From NCBI GenBank assembly GCA_000310025.1, contig FN649749.1, positions 2,881,677 through 2,945,676 of the forward strand: 64,000 bases of DNA, written 5' to 3'. A model generated the notes under the pieces. The model did no database searches. It saw nothing but the letters and a program-made list of their open reading frames with translations, and had not been told where the DNA came from. A program made the position numbers and the translations under genes. Positions 1 to 12,702 of this stretch are shown here, piece after piece. Each line of letters starts with the position of its first letter. Position 1 is the first letter of the stretch. The stretch is from Ectocarpus siliculosus. Taxonomy: Eukaryota > Sar > Phaeophyceae > Ectocarpales > Ectocarpaceae.

Positions 1-8
1 TACCCCGG

Positions 9-1294
9 GTGCGCATGGACGACGGAGAACTATCGGACTGGTTCTTCGTGACACAGGGCGGGCGACAAGGATGTGTGCTGTCCCCACTGCTGTTCAACAT
101 CTTCTTCGCCGAGGTCCTCGAGGTCGTGGTCATCCGACTGATGAGCGAGGATGATGTTGTTCTGCAGAGCCTGCTGTGCTTGGAGGAGGGGAAGACGGAA
201 GCGGGGGGGGGGGAGGAGACGCACCTTGACCGAGTACGGAGGGCAGGATGGGGGATGCTATATGCCGATGATGCCGGCGTCGTATCGAGGTCTGCTGAAG
301 GACTGGCGAGAATGATGGCCATCATCGTTGACGTGTTCGGGGAGTTCGGGCTGACGGTATCGGAGAAGAAGACGGAGACGCTCCTGATGCGCGCGAAGGA
401 CAAGCCGACTACAACACCACAACCCCCCCCGCCTCCACCGCTGATCATCGAAGCCGCGGGACAGCAATACGCCCAGACGACCGAGTTCCGGTACCTTGGT
501 GGCCTCGTCAACGAACATGGCGACCTCGCCCGGGAGATCATCAACTACAGGAGCAGAGGAGCGTGGGCGTGCCTCAGGCGATATGGCCGGGAGCTCTTCG
601 ACAGACCGAAAGCGCCATTCCGACTCAAGATCCGCCTCCATCGCCTCCGCTGTACGGCTGCATGACATGGTCGCCACTCAACGGCCACTACCAGACGCTG
701 CGGTCGATACACCACCACCTGCTCCTTCGAGTTATCGGGTACAAGCGCAAGAAAGACACCTACCGGCAGCTTTCCTACGCCCAGACGCTGAAGAGGGTCG
801 GATGCCAGAGCGTTGAAGCCACGATCCGACAACAACGCCCACTGTTCGCGGGAGCATTGGCAGGGCAGCCGGACGGGCGACTCCCGAAACGACCTCGGCG
901 AACTGGCGGCGGGGGAGGAGCGACGTAGGGGGGGACAGGCACAGAACTGGCCGAAGTGTGTGCTCGACGACCTGAAGGCATTCAGGGCCGACCACGGATC
1001 TACGAAAACCGATCCAGATGTTGTCTCGGAATTCCCGTACCGAGAGACACGGCACCGAAGTTAAGGTGGACGGAAGCCGCGAAGGTGGAGGGGGGAGTAC
1101 CCTGGCATGCGGCGGTGCTGCAGGGAGCTGAGAGGTTCATGACCTCCTGGCACGAGAATGAAGAAGAGGCCAGCCGACAACGAGCGCTCAAACGAGACCA
1201 CAAGCCAACAACCAATGGGGCGGGAGGGGGGCAGGAGACGGACGAGACGGCGAGGGAAGAAAGCAAACCAGAAGAGACGGACCGAGTGGCATGA
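9..1294 (+). pseudogene. Decayed LINE (non-LTR retrotransposon) reverse transcriptase, 3' half
   Basis: The first reading frame (9-665) holds the reverse-transcriptase core: a GGRQGCVLSPLLFNIFF block, then the catalytic YADD box (near 270-280), a KTET thumb-type lysine motif and an FRYLGGLVNEHGDL block that in LINE polymerases follows the fingers/palm. The homologous reading then moves to another frame near 640 (LYGCMTWSPLNGHYQTLRSI), back near 895 and again near 1060, so at least three frameshifts break it. The 5' part, with endonuclease and fingers, lies outside the window. What is seen is motif order typical of LINE elements; the clade is not assigned. It is an inactive copy. No clear poly-A tail or target duplication was found after 1294. 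Confidence 0.85.
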
Positions 1295-4200
1295 TACGTG
1301 TCGGATTGAAGTTATTTTAGCCAATTCCGTCTCGAAAGGGACGCGTGGTCAATGGTCAAATGACTACGGCAAGCAACAAATGAGTACACCCCCCCCCCCC
1401 CCCCCAACGCTGCACCATTGCACCAACCCCCCACTAGATGACGTACCATTACCATATATCGCTGGTTGGTGGCCATATTTGCGTGTTTGCTTGTTCGTTA
1501 GTGGTCTCTCCACCGTGTGCCTTTTTTTTTGTTTCTTATTTCTTGTTATTTTCGGCCTGGTCCCTTTTTGTCCTCGCTCTTTTTTTTTTTGGTTTTTCGT
1601 TTTCTTTTCCCTTTACTTTTTTTTTTTTATCTTTTTCTCTCTTTTTCTCTCTTTTTTCTCTCTCTTTCTCTGTCATGTCTCTGCTTGTGCCTGTGAAGCA
1701 CCAAGATTGAACCAAGGGGGTGTGCCTCTTTCTCTCTGGCCCGTGATGCTGACTCCTAGTCTCAGTTGGTACCTCGCATAGCGCGCAGAGGGAGCGGAGG
1801 GCTCCAGAATATCTGTCGTTGATTTCTATTGACTTGCGGACCCCTCGGGGCCAGTTTATTTGAGTGTACCTTTTTAGGGTAAGTTAGCCTGTGACCACGG
1901 GAATCGACCGCGTGAAGTGTTGTATCAGTACGGACATATGAAGGTACTGGGTAGAGAGAGATCGGAACGGTTTCTAATGTGAAGACAACGGCAACAACAA
2001 CAAATCCCTCAGCGAAGACCCTCCCTGCCCTCCAATGAGTCAGACGACCACCGCTGCCACCCCCGTTCCCGCTGTCGTCGGCGGTACTTGCTTGGCATGT
2101 CCAAGCATTCGACACGAAATTTCGTGTCGTCTGTGGCTCGTTCCAAGACATTCGCGCTGTGAGGTAATGCCGCTACAATCTTTTTACGCGCAAAGTGGGC
2201 TGCTTTGGCATTTCTGTGGGGGTTATTTTGCTCCTCCCCCCATCACTCACTCCCCTCGAGGTATCTGGCAAGTCGAAACCCCTTCCAAGCCTCGGAGACT
2301 GGCAGTAACACCGTCGTCCTCACCTGCCTCCCTTCCTTGCCTCCCCCTCCACGTCCCTCCGGGGTGAGTCGTTTCTCGGTCGATAGTTATTCATTCACGT
2401 ATGCATACGCTTCGAGGACGTGCTTCTGGTGGTGTAATGTGTTGGCGGTTTGTTTGTCTCCCTGTTTGGTGTGTATTTTCTTGGCCGTTATTTACAGGTC
2501 TTCATCTACCTCTCATCCTCTGTATATATATATATCTTGTTTTTCCCTCGTCTTCGCTCTTGTACCGCGGAGAGCTCCATGTACATTCGAACGAAGTAGA
2601 CACTGCGCCTTAGAAGCCGAGATATTACCCGGAAGGAACAAGATGCGCTCCGGCGGACTAGGTTTGACTCAAAACAATGATGATGGCGTAGAGATGTGAT
2701 GTCCTGGGTTCAACTACTCCCGTGTTGCGTTGGATGGGAAATTGTGGAATCCAGAGGGATTGTCTACATAGACATCATACAACGTATGTATGTATGTAAG
2801 TGTACAATGAGTAACGTGAGTAACGCCCATTTAGACAACGGTACAGCTGGGATACAATCGGCGGCAGCTCTGTGCGAGCTCCTTGCATTCTTCAGTCAAG
2901 CACGTCCGGTGATTGTTTCGTGTTGCAGCTACTTTTTGCTGCTAGAGTTTCAACCTATCTATTCGGTCAGGCGGGTCGTGGAGGTATGATACGGCTACAT
3001 TGGGCGATTAACATGCGCGTAAGGTTGGTTACGCGGGCAGGCACAGACCACATGATGGATGGGCGTCTCAAGAAAATTCTTGATCGGCATGATTTGAGCA
3101 TTGGTACATGCCCACCATTGCGTCAACCTTGTAGCTAAATTAACTTGTGGTGCGTGTTCCTCTATACAGTACGATGGGATGGCTTGCTTGTTTGGTGTTT
3201 CAAGGCGAATACGAGGAAGCAGGGCGAGAACCGGAATCAAGATACCGGGAATAGCTCGCCGAGACGAGCTTGATCTGTTGTCATTCATCGATATTTAGTT
3301 TGTTGTTCCCATGGTGGTGAACGTTGCGGCTTGCCAGCCGGCGCCAGACGATGTTGGGTGTGGTAGTTTACTTGGTGTAGTGTTGTCGGTGGGGTGGTGG
3401 TGCAAAGTAGTGCGGACAGCGCAGACCCAGACCCTCTTAGATGGGCGACAGGTGCTCCAAAAACAATGTTTTGGACAATGAATGGCAGGCATGCATGTCC
3501 AAGACGTGCGTACTGTGACTACGTGAAACGGACTCCTCATGTTACGAACCCGGTTTCAAAATTCTAGTTCTTGCTTAATGGTCCTTTAATTGACCAAGAC
3601 GCATTGTTGCCCCTAGCACCACTACTAGGGCATTGGACACGAAACATATAATGCCTGACACCCCTCCATCCTCCTACGTTCATGGTTGGTGATAACGCCT
3701 ACGGAGTGTGTCGAGATTGGAACCCGTTTAACGCACTTGGCATTGCTTGCGGGCAGACATTGGGTGGGGCGTTCACCACAAACAAACGCGCACGCGTCCG
3801 TCCATATACGTGTCGGACTTGGCCCACCAAACGGAAAAACTCGTCCGCGTACACACACATGCATGCGCTACAAGTACGTCAGACGACCACTTCTGGAATA
3901 GACTGTGGACCCCTCCACCTCTTCTACACCTACACCTACATTGATCTATTGCAATCCTTTCGCCTGTGAACTTCTTGCCACACTGTTTCCGCCATCGGCA
4001 CAATCCTAGGGCCTCTTCCCGCATGATATTTCAGCATCATGAATGTTCCACGCCCCTTATCCCCTTCCAAATCCTGAAATTAGTTCGCTGCTCGCCACCC
4101 CCGCCAACGCCAACAACTGTCGCACATGAACGAAAACATCTTTCACTTCCGAGACCTTTCTTTTCTTGTTCAGCCCGTGACATGAGGCAGAGCCCTCGAC

Positions 4201-5107
4201 GACGAGCCGAAGGAAGAGTCAACAAGAAGGCGAGGTAGCGGGTAACGACACACACGACCAAGATTGTTGGCTTGTGCACGTTCGCCTCTTTGCGAGTGAG
4301 ATGGCGCATGGTGCATACCACGCAACAACCTGGAAAAAACATCCAAGGCGGCGGCTACCACTACTACCACCGCCAACACAGACAACCCCCGCTCCCCCCC
4401 TCCTTGACTGAATTCAACACACCAGGCCAATGAAAGAGACAACCAACTTTCCAACACGTGAGTTTATCGCAAGAAAGAAGAGACAACATACCTTTCTCAC
4501 GCAACATGCAGCCGCCCAACCCCTCCCCTGACTGTGCTTAGTAGAGCTACCACTTAACTCAGTGAAGCGGCCAACCATTCCTGCGGCGGCCGCCGACCCT
4601 CACAAGACAATCCATCCAAATCTGCTGGTCTGCATACATACTGCCTATTTCCTCTAGTGGAGGCATCTATCATACTGCTGTAAGGAGGCCACAACAAAAC
4701 TTTTTTTGGGCCCTAACCGCATGCCGCGAAGCGAACGGCGTACACCCCCCTGCAAAGAATAAAACATGAGTGAGACATCCACACACAACACCCGTGTCGA
4801 GGTAGGCTTACCGAATGCATGACAACCTATAGCAGGAAAACACGACATTCTACAAACGTTCATGGTCGGGTGGCTCGCCCTTTTCTTCACTCTTCTTGGT
4901 TCATACCGCAATCGCCTACAAGTACAGCACGCGAGTGCATTCACTCGCTTCGCAATGCGCGCGCGCACCCACAAAGAAAACACCATCAAAGATCAAACCC
5001 CCTTCCAACCAAATCATCTCCTCTCCTCCCCTGTTCCCGTCAAGGACCCCCAGCCCGCTTGCCGTTACCGTCACATCATCACCCGGCGACGCATCATCCG
5101 CGCAAGC
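1295..5107. other. Non-coding stretch with low-complexity tracts
   Basis: No open frame here has a recognisable motif or consistent splice structure. It contains a run of C (about 1388-1405), a strongly pyrimidine-rich tract of about 180 bases (about 1500-1680, T/C only in long runs) whose translation is a meaningless Phe/Ser-rich peptide, a perfect 20-base palindrome at 2110-2129 and a short TATATATA tract near 2525. Confidence 0.6.
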
Positions 5108-5299
5108 ATGTTTCCCGTAGGACAAATGCTTGCATGCTTGTTTCTTCTTTCGGCATCAGCCCTTCCTGGAGGATTCGAAACACGTCCAACCCGGACCGAC
5201 GGACAAGAAGGAATTGCACTTTCTCGAAACCCTAGCCCAAACATCCATGACGCGGGACCGACGTCGTCACACGGGAAAAAGACGAATGGCGCCGAGTAG
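5108..5299 (+). CDS. Possible small secreted peptide (63 residues)
   Basis: An ATG opens a 63-residue frame that begins MFPVGQMLACLFLLSASALP, which has the layout of a signal peptide (short n-region, Leu-rich core, small residues at a likely Ala-Leu-Pro cut region), followed by a hydrophilic tail ending in GKKTNGAE. Nothing homologous is recognised, no splice sites are assigned, and a hydrophobic start of this kind can occur by chance, so the call is weak. Confidence 0.2.
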   Translation: MFPVGQMLACLFLLSASALPGGFETRPTRTDGQEGIALSRNPSPNIHDAGPTSSHGKKTNGAE

Positions 5300-5468
5300 C
5301 CCTAATTATCTCTTAACATACAGCACCCCTACCCTACCCTATCTCTGCTGGCACCCCATAGTACGCGTGGACTCGAAATGCAACCGACATCCAACCCCGA
5401 TCTCAACTTACTTCCCTCCCGGTCTCAACCAAGCACCTCGTGCAACAGATGCCCCCCCCCCCCCCCCC

Positions 5469-5700
5469 NNNNNNNNNNNNNNNNNNNNNNNNNNNNNNNN
5501 NNNNNNNNNNNNNNNNNNNNNNNNNNNNNNNNNNNNNNNNNNNNNNNNNNNNNNNNNNNNNNNNNNNNNNNNNNNNNNNNNNNNNNNNNNNNNNNNNNNN
5601 NNNNNNNNNNNNNNNNNNNNNNNNNNNNNNNNNNNNNNNNNNNNNNNNNNNNNNNNNNNNNNNNNNNNNNNNNNNNNNNNNNNNNNNNNNNNNNNNNNNN
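5469..5700. other. Assembly gap (Ns)
   Basis: A run of 232 Ns starts directly after a poly-C run of 18 bases, which probably stopped the sequencing read. Any frame that appears to cross it is meaningless. Confidence 0.99.
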
Positions 5701-6542
5701 CTACTGTGGCGGGGGACGCCGATTCGAAGCAGGAATTCTACCCCATACACGTTTTTAACTCGAGACTTTCTTCGGGCCCCGCCACAAAAAAAACAACCAA
5801 CAATGTAGGTGCACTTTCTCCCCTTCCCTGTTGTATATACAGCAGTCCCGCGCCGAGCAAAACTGATACTGTACGCCACGAAAAAAGCTACTGCCACAAC
5901 AGCATGAAGCACAAGCAGGAGGCTAAACAAAACGTGCGCCGTACGAAAGACCGAGCGCGAGAACTACAGGGACTCTTGGCCCGTTGCCAACTCTTGAGCA
6001 ACATCCGTCGACAAAAACCACCACACCGACGACACATGACCATCTTACATGTACACCCCTTCGCGAAAGGAAACATTGCGGGGTGCTTCGTTCCAGCATT
6101 GGCAAACGGAAAAAAGACATGCAAATAAAAAGGTAAAGCGCCCGTATGGCAGATACACCGCCTTCTGACGCGCAAGACGACGGACGAACCACGACCGGAT
6201 GATCCGGTACAAGGGATGATATACGCAAGGAGCCCTTCCCCACAGGGCGGTGCCTAGATGCGCCTGAGTTGGTGCGGAACATCGTGAACGAATGACCCTT
6301 CGTGGCAGATGCCACCAATTGCCAGAAGGCAACGTGCGGTTACACACAAAGTCTGGTGCTCGGGGTGAAAAGCAGGCGCATACGGTAGCAAGAGACAAAC
6401 TCTAAAAGAGCGCGTTGGCCGGAACCAACGCAATGCCGGGTGGCAAGGAAGGCTTTCGTGTCTCACGGGTGCTCGGTCTCCCAGCCCTCACAGACAGGGG
6501 CGACGCCACCTCGCCGCCCTGCTGCTCATGCTCCGGCGTCGC
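5701..6542. other. Non-coding stretch downstream of the Zn2Cys6 gene
   Basis: No convincing frame is present. It lies immediately after the stop codon of the minus-strand Zn(2)Cys(6) gene and should include its 3' untranslated region. No poly-A signal was identified with confidence. Confidence 0.5.
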
Positions 6543-8256
6543 CTACATGTTGCTGTTGCCGTCCTTGGCCTCGCGAACGGCATCATCTCTCCTCGCGTCG
6601 GTGTCAGCAGCGGGAACAGGCGACGCCGCCGCCGCCTCCGCGGAAGGAGAACGAGCGCCGCCCCCGTCGTCCGTGATGCCGCGGCGACTCGGGCTCTCCG
6701 CACGACGCTTCTCTTGCTTCGGCTTGATGGAGGCCGGTGGCGACGACGAAGATGACCGCGGAGGTGGCGATGGCGACAACCTGACCTTCACCGTCGACAA
6801 GGTACCACGCTGGCTACCGCCGCCGCCGCTGCCGCCGCTGCCGCCGCCGCGAGCCTTCGAGCCCACCCCGGTCCGAAACGTCCAACCTTCCGTTGTCAGG
6901 CTGTCGACCGCCGTCTTCTTGCGGGCGAGCGAGCAGTCGTCGCCGCTGCCCCCACCAGCCGTCGCGCGCTCTTCCGTTCTCTGCAGCTTCATCTTCTGCT
7001 GTTGCTGTCGGTACTCCTGTTGCTGACCCGCGCCGCCGTCGCCGTAAGAGCGCAGCTCCTCCTCCTCTCCGGCGGTCCCTTCGCGCGGTCGTCGACCGTT
7101 AGCGCTCTCGGTATCGTCCCCGCTTCGACCACCGCCATCGCTGCCGCCGCCCTCCGGGCCTGCCTCCGGGGGTCGCCCCTCCTCCGCCTCCGCACTCGAG
7201 CGGGACTCCTGCGCCACGCGGGCCATCAACGCCGTCTTCGGCGACTCGCGTCCTTGAGACCTGACAGGGGTAGCACGGGCTCCACCCCCGCCGGAGGGCA
7301 GCGAAGATGGTGCTGAAGAAGAACCGGCAGCTGCTGCTGCTGTCTTTGCCCTTGCCGGTGCCACGCTGCTGCCATGCCCTTGCTGCTGGTGTCGAGGCGG
7401 TGACCCTTGCCTCTCCGCGCTACGACGCGCGGTGGCGGCGGCGGCGCTTGCTTCCGCTTCCTCGTCGTGGTCCTGCGAGGCCGCCGCCGCCGCCGCCGCG
7501 CTAGCCCAGCCCCTCCCCTTGTTCTTCCCTCCGACGTAAAAGCCGTACGGTTCCTCTGCCTCTGCCTCTGCCGCCGCCGCCGACGGGCCGTAACCCCCCC
7601 GCCCTGTGGCGTCGCCGCCACCGGCAACCTCCACGATCGCCATCGGCCCATCGACGTGAGAGGACACCACCCGCGGCGGCGACGCGACCGGCCCCATCAC
7701 CACCCGATTGCTGTAGTCCTCGAGCCTGTGGACACCCCCGCCCCGTCCCCCGCCGGACATCATCCAGGGGTGGGTCGACGGCGCCCTCCGTGCGGAGGAG
7801 GGCGCCACGTGCGCTGGAGACCCCGGCGGGGGGGGAACTGGGAGCATGCGAGCGTGGTGGGCCATGGACATGCCACCGCCCCCGCCGCTATGGTGTTGTT
7901 GCTGCTGGTGGTGGTGGTGGTACTGGTAGTGCTGATGGAGCTCCGAGCGGTAGTGCGTGTGCTGCGGGCGCTCGTGGTGCCGCCACCCCCCCGCTTCTTT
8001 CCTCGACAGGACCCCTTTACCGCCACCCGATTCGTCAGGGCCCGCGTGAGCGGTCGTCGAAAAGTACCCTCGACGACCGTCGCCGCCCGTAACGGAGTAG
8101 CCGGCGGACCCGCGCGAAGCTGGAGCCGCGGAGTACTCCGAGGGGTGTCGGGTGTCGGGCGACGCGGTGCGACCCCCTGACCCCCCCTGGGGCCAGTAGC
8201 GGGGACCCCGACCCCGTGGAGGGCTGTGCTCCGAGCGTTCGACTCCAACGGCAGGC
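6543..8256 (-). CDS. Zn2Cys6 gene, exon 14 (C-terminus)
   Basis: 1714 bases, phase 2 in, ending at the stop at 6543-6545. It has His/Gln-rich segments (YQYHHHHQQQQHH), poly-Ala, Ser/Pro-rich basic stretches (SIKPKQEKRRAESPSRRG) and a few mixed patches such as KTALMARVAQE and DSLTTEGWTFRTGVG. The end is REAKDGNSNM. It is mostly disordered. The plus-strand frames over this exon are composition shadows. Confidence 0.75.
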
Positions 8257-10804
8257 CTGCGTTGTGGGACACAGAGCGTGCGTGACGGGACGGATTGATC
8301 AAGCAGCGTTCGTTCTTCAAGACGACCTTGACCAGCGACGTGAAAACGACGCATGAAAGGGGAGGGGGGATTCAACACAACTCTCCGAAAAAGTACCTTC
8401 CCAACGTCGCACTAAATAGCAGTAGGGGATCAGGCATGAAGCGGTATTTTGTATCTAGCAATGGGTTACATGGCCCGCCCCCCGTCAATGTAATTGCTTA
8501 AAATGAATCAACACAAGACGGGCATCACTCCTAAAACCACAAGACAGACACAGAAAAAAAAATACGAATCCTCACCTGTCGTTGTCCGTGGCGGTCACAG
8601 CAGGAGCTCCATGGGGGTTGCCGGAGCCGTTCCTAGCGTGCCTCTCGCCGCCGCCTTCCGTCGCCACACTTGAACGGTCGGGTGATGCCTCCGGTCTGTC
8701 GTGTGATGCAGGCCCACGTAGCGGTGGGGTGGGGGGTTAGATTCATCGCCTCTGCTGGGTGCGGGACAGCGTAAGAGAAGGTCAAGGCTGCAACGATCGA
8801 ACAGCCGGCGCCCAACAGCAACATGACTGTAAACAGAAGCAATGGCATCGGATCTAGCTAGCTCTCAATCGTGTGCGGTGTAAGCGACACTTGTTCACAC
8901 AACACCGAACACCCAGTCATGCCGGGTGTCGTTCCCAGTTTTCCTCACGTCAGCCCAATTACAACACCTTGCGAAATATGTTTTCTAGGGTCATCAGCGC
9001 GGGTTCACCCGGGAGGAAAGGAGGGCTACACAAGTGGGTTTCAAATTTTTAGTGCCGACAAAAAAAAAAGGGAAAACGACACAAAAGGGTATACCCTGGT
9101 CGAAAAGCGACACACCTGGGTACACAGTCATTAACAGCAGTAAATGCACTCATATCATTGGTCAGCGCCCGATTTCACCCCGGTGCGTCCGAAAAGGCGC
9201 AGGGTATACCCTGCCGTGACTACTTTTCTCAACAACTGTACCCTGTTTTCGGAAATGTACCCTGACCTGACGGGAAAAGAGACCCTTTCATCACTCATTT
9301 CCCCCGCAGGAATCTTCCCAACTCCTGTTCCCCTCCAACCATGGGATACCAAACGGCGAATCTTCCCGCCGAATAACAACCATGGCAACGGGGCAGGAAT
9401 CAGTTTCCGCCCCTGCCAAACAACACCAACCATCAACTCTTCCGCTCGAAATCAACGATGGTCGGGCAACACCCCAGCACAATTGCTCCGTTTGGAAACA
9501 TGCACACACACGTACAATACCCCGTGGACTACTGCTTGCTGCAGTCTATGTGCGAGATGCACGGGTCACGCCATTAGAGCAAGACCGATCCAGCATGGTT
9601 GAGATGCATATGCATGTGCCAATGTGTGGCGCTGTGCTGGCGGCGAGCTCGCGCCCGCAGAGAGGGTGGAGGGGAGAGGCAGGACCAGCACACACAGACA
9701 TGCCCTTGACATCAATCACGTACACACGAGTCTTATCCTTACTCTAGCAGCAGGACCCTACTGTGTCGTCCAACTCAATCACCCTCCCTGTCGGTAGAAA
9801 GAAGAAAGAGTGCTCGCGTTGTATTTCATCGGCTCATCCCGCTGAAGCCTGACGTCTTCTTACTACATTGATTGATTGGTCGGCTTGGTTGGCTGGTAAG
9901 CGTGGCCGCTGCTGCTACAGCAGTAGTTCAAGCAAGAAACGCATCGCAATTGAGACACAACCGACAACACACGCCCGCACACATGCATATGCATGTCAAC
10001 CATGCTGGATCGGTCTTGCTCTCATAGCGTGACCCGTGCATCTCGCACATAGACTGCAGCAAGCAGTAGTCCACGGGGTATTGTACGCGTGTGTGCATGT
10101 TTCCAAACGGAGCAATTGTGCTGGGGTGTTGCCCGACCATCGTTGATTTCGAGCGGAAGAGTTGATGGTTGGTGTTGTTTGGCAGGGGCGGAAACTGATT
10201 CCTGCCCCGTTGCCATGGTTGTTATTGGGTGGGAAGATTCGCCGTTTGGTATCCCATGGTTGGAGAGGAAAAGGAGTTGGGAAGATTCCTGCGGGGGAAA
10301 TGAGTGATGAAAGGGTCTCTTTTCCCGTCAGGTCTGGGTACATTTCCGAAAACAGGGTACAGTTGCTGAGAAAAGTAGTCACGGCAGGGTATACCCTGCG
10401 CCTTTTCGGACGCACCGGGGTGAAATCGGGCGCTGACCAATGATATGAGTGCATTTACTGCTGTTAATGACTGTGTACCCAGGTGTGTCGCTTTTCGACC
10501 AGGGTATACCCTGTTGTGTCGTTTTCCCAAAAAAAAACAAGACCACGAAACACACGCAACGCAAAAGATGTGTGCAACAGGCAGCGGGATCTGTGACACA
10601 CAATAGGGAGCACTGCACTGAAACACCGAGGGCGGGTGCTTATACCACCACCACCACCACCACCACCACCACCAAGTGTGGCGTGGTACGGAAAAAAACA
10701 CGCACCTCCGAGAGGACGGCCGTTCCTGTAAATGAGCCTTCTCGTGCTCGTTCCACCTGTTTTTGTCGAACCAAACCGAGCCGTGTTTGGAGAAAGGCGC
10801 AGCA

Positions 10805-10845
<41 letters not shown>

Positions 10846-12356
10846 AATCAAGAACAGCAAGAGAACACGACGGTGTTACGGGGATTCAGCAGCAGTCGTA
10901 GCAGCAGTAGTCGTCGCCAAAGCCAAAGCTACTTTTGCGCTCTTCGACAAGTGCGCGTAATCCCGTCGACTCTGACTATGTAGGCGAGAATTCATGCCGC
11001 CAACCTTCTACAAGCTACCCGCAAATAGCAAAAGGTTAAGGGCAACTCTACGGCTTCTGCGCCATGGGCGGGAGTCGCCCGACCTCTCTCCGCCGCAGCC
11101 ATCCGGCGGCAGAAGCAGACCCGTCCGTGTCGGGACACTAGCATCCATCTACTGTAACGAGAGTCCACATCTGCCGACAAAAACGCGTCGTGCCCACTAC
11201 AGCCGTATGTACCATACGATGGACGGTAGGCATACAGTCAATGCTCTCCACGATCACGTCGCATGACGACCGTACTGTACGTATTAAAAAACATTTATCA
11301 CCAACAAATCACCTGCTGCCGCCCTGCGAGGAGGTACGCCCTGGGAAGCGGTCGGAGGTGCTCTCTAAGTCCCACCCCCTTTCCTTGGCCCTGGGCCTGG
11401 CCCTGTCGTTGTCACCGAGACCGGCGCCGGCGGCCTCCGCAACGTCCGGGTGCTTCTCGTCGTCCTGAAGACAACCGAAATCGGCAACGGAAGACAAGGG
11501 TGGGTGAGCACGTCGATTCACCGCATAAGGGAAACGCAATATACGCACGCATCACATCGGATGCCCAAACCCTCGACACATGCCTACGAAGTAAAAAAAC
11601 AAGCAAGAAACGGAATAAGAGAAGTCGGTGGCCTTCCCACGAAAGACTTTAATAGGCCTCCATATTCAGCAAAAATGGCACCAAGCCGGAGCGGCCGGTG
11701 GCCTCGCTATGGAAGGCTAGCAACAAGCAGGCGACACAATGCCTAACCAAACTCGAACAAACCTCTCTGTGCCAAGGTGACTGGGAGTCGCGCGTCGGCG
11801 TCCCCGCTTGGTTGGTGGTGTAGCCGCTCTCCTCGAGAGGATCCGCGGAGCCCCCCTCTCCAGACCTGTTTTATTGTTATTGTTTTCGGACAAACAGCAC
11901 GATCGGAACACGAAGCGCTCGTGACGACTGGACCGAAGCCACTACCTTTTGTCGGCCGAGAAAAAATGCAGCACAAACACCAAAACTGTAAGACGCACAG
12001 CAGTATGCTACCTGTAGGGTGGAACAAAGTTGCAAACACCCCCGACGTCCATTCTTGGATACGCATCCAACAAACAACACATTCCGCTTGTTGTTGCACC
12101 CCTCCGGGCGATTGCTCGTGACTCCCGGCTACCCGCTGAAAGCGGGCAACTACTACTCGGAGCACAGCTTACAACGACCAACTCACTCCTTGGCAAGAAT
12201 GTCCTCCACCGTGTTCTTCACCGCCGTCTTCTTGCCGCCCTCCCGTTCCTGCCCGGCAGGTCTCGCACCCTCGTCACCATCCGCGGCGCCCCCTTCTTCA
12301 CCGCCCCCGCGAGGACGAGTTGACGAAGAGGCCTCCGCGTCGCGGTTGCTGCTGCT

Positions 12357-12388
<32 letters not shown>

Positions 12389-12671
12389 CGGCGGTTGGGG
12401 GGGCATCGCTCCTGTCGCCACCACCGGGTGGGGCTGGGGACGTAGACCCTCCCCTCTTGTCGTCTACGGGGGCGGGGGATGACGACGAAACGCCACCGCT
12501 GCCGCCGCTGCCGCTGCCGCCGCCGCCGCCGCCGCCGTCGTCGTAGCCACCATCACCATCAGCGCCGCGGTCTGAACGGTCGCCAGACGAAGCGTCCTTC
12601 GAGCCGCCCCCGCCACTGTCGCGACCGTTCGCGCCACCGTTGCTTGAGCCGCCGCCGCCGCCACCGTCCGT

Positions 12672-12702
<31 letters not shown>

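Noticed and set aside
1158-1781. 207-codon plus-strand frame with a Phe-rich membrane-like stretch
   Set aside because: The hydrophobic part is the translation of a poly-pyrimidine tract, not a membrane protein.
5130-6128. 332-codon plus-strand frame
   Set aside because: It runs through the assembly gap of Ns and has no support on either side.
7407-8180. 257-codon plus-strand frame
   Set aside because: It is a shadow of exon 14. Its composition is only Arg/Pro/His runs.
11743-12165. Alternative exon between exons 11 and 12 containing a CVVC pair
   Set aside because: With the phase delivered by exon 11 it meets a stop at once or leads to a phase that cannot join exon 13. The 11763-11865 exon fits instead.
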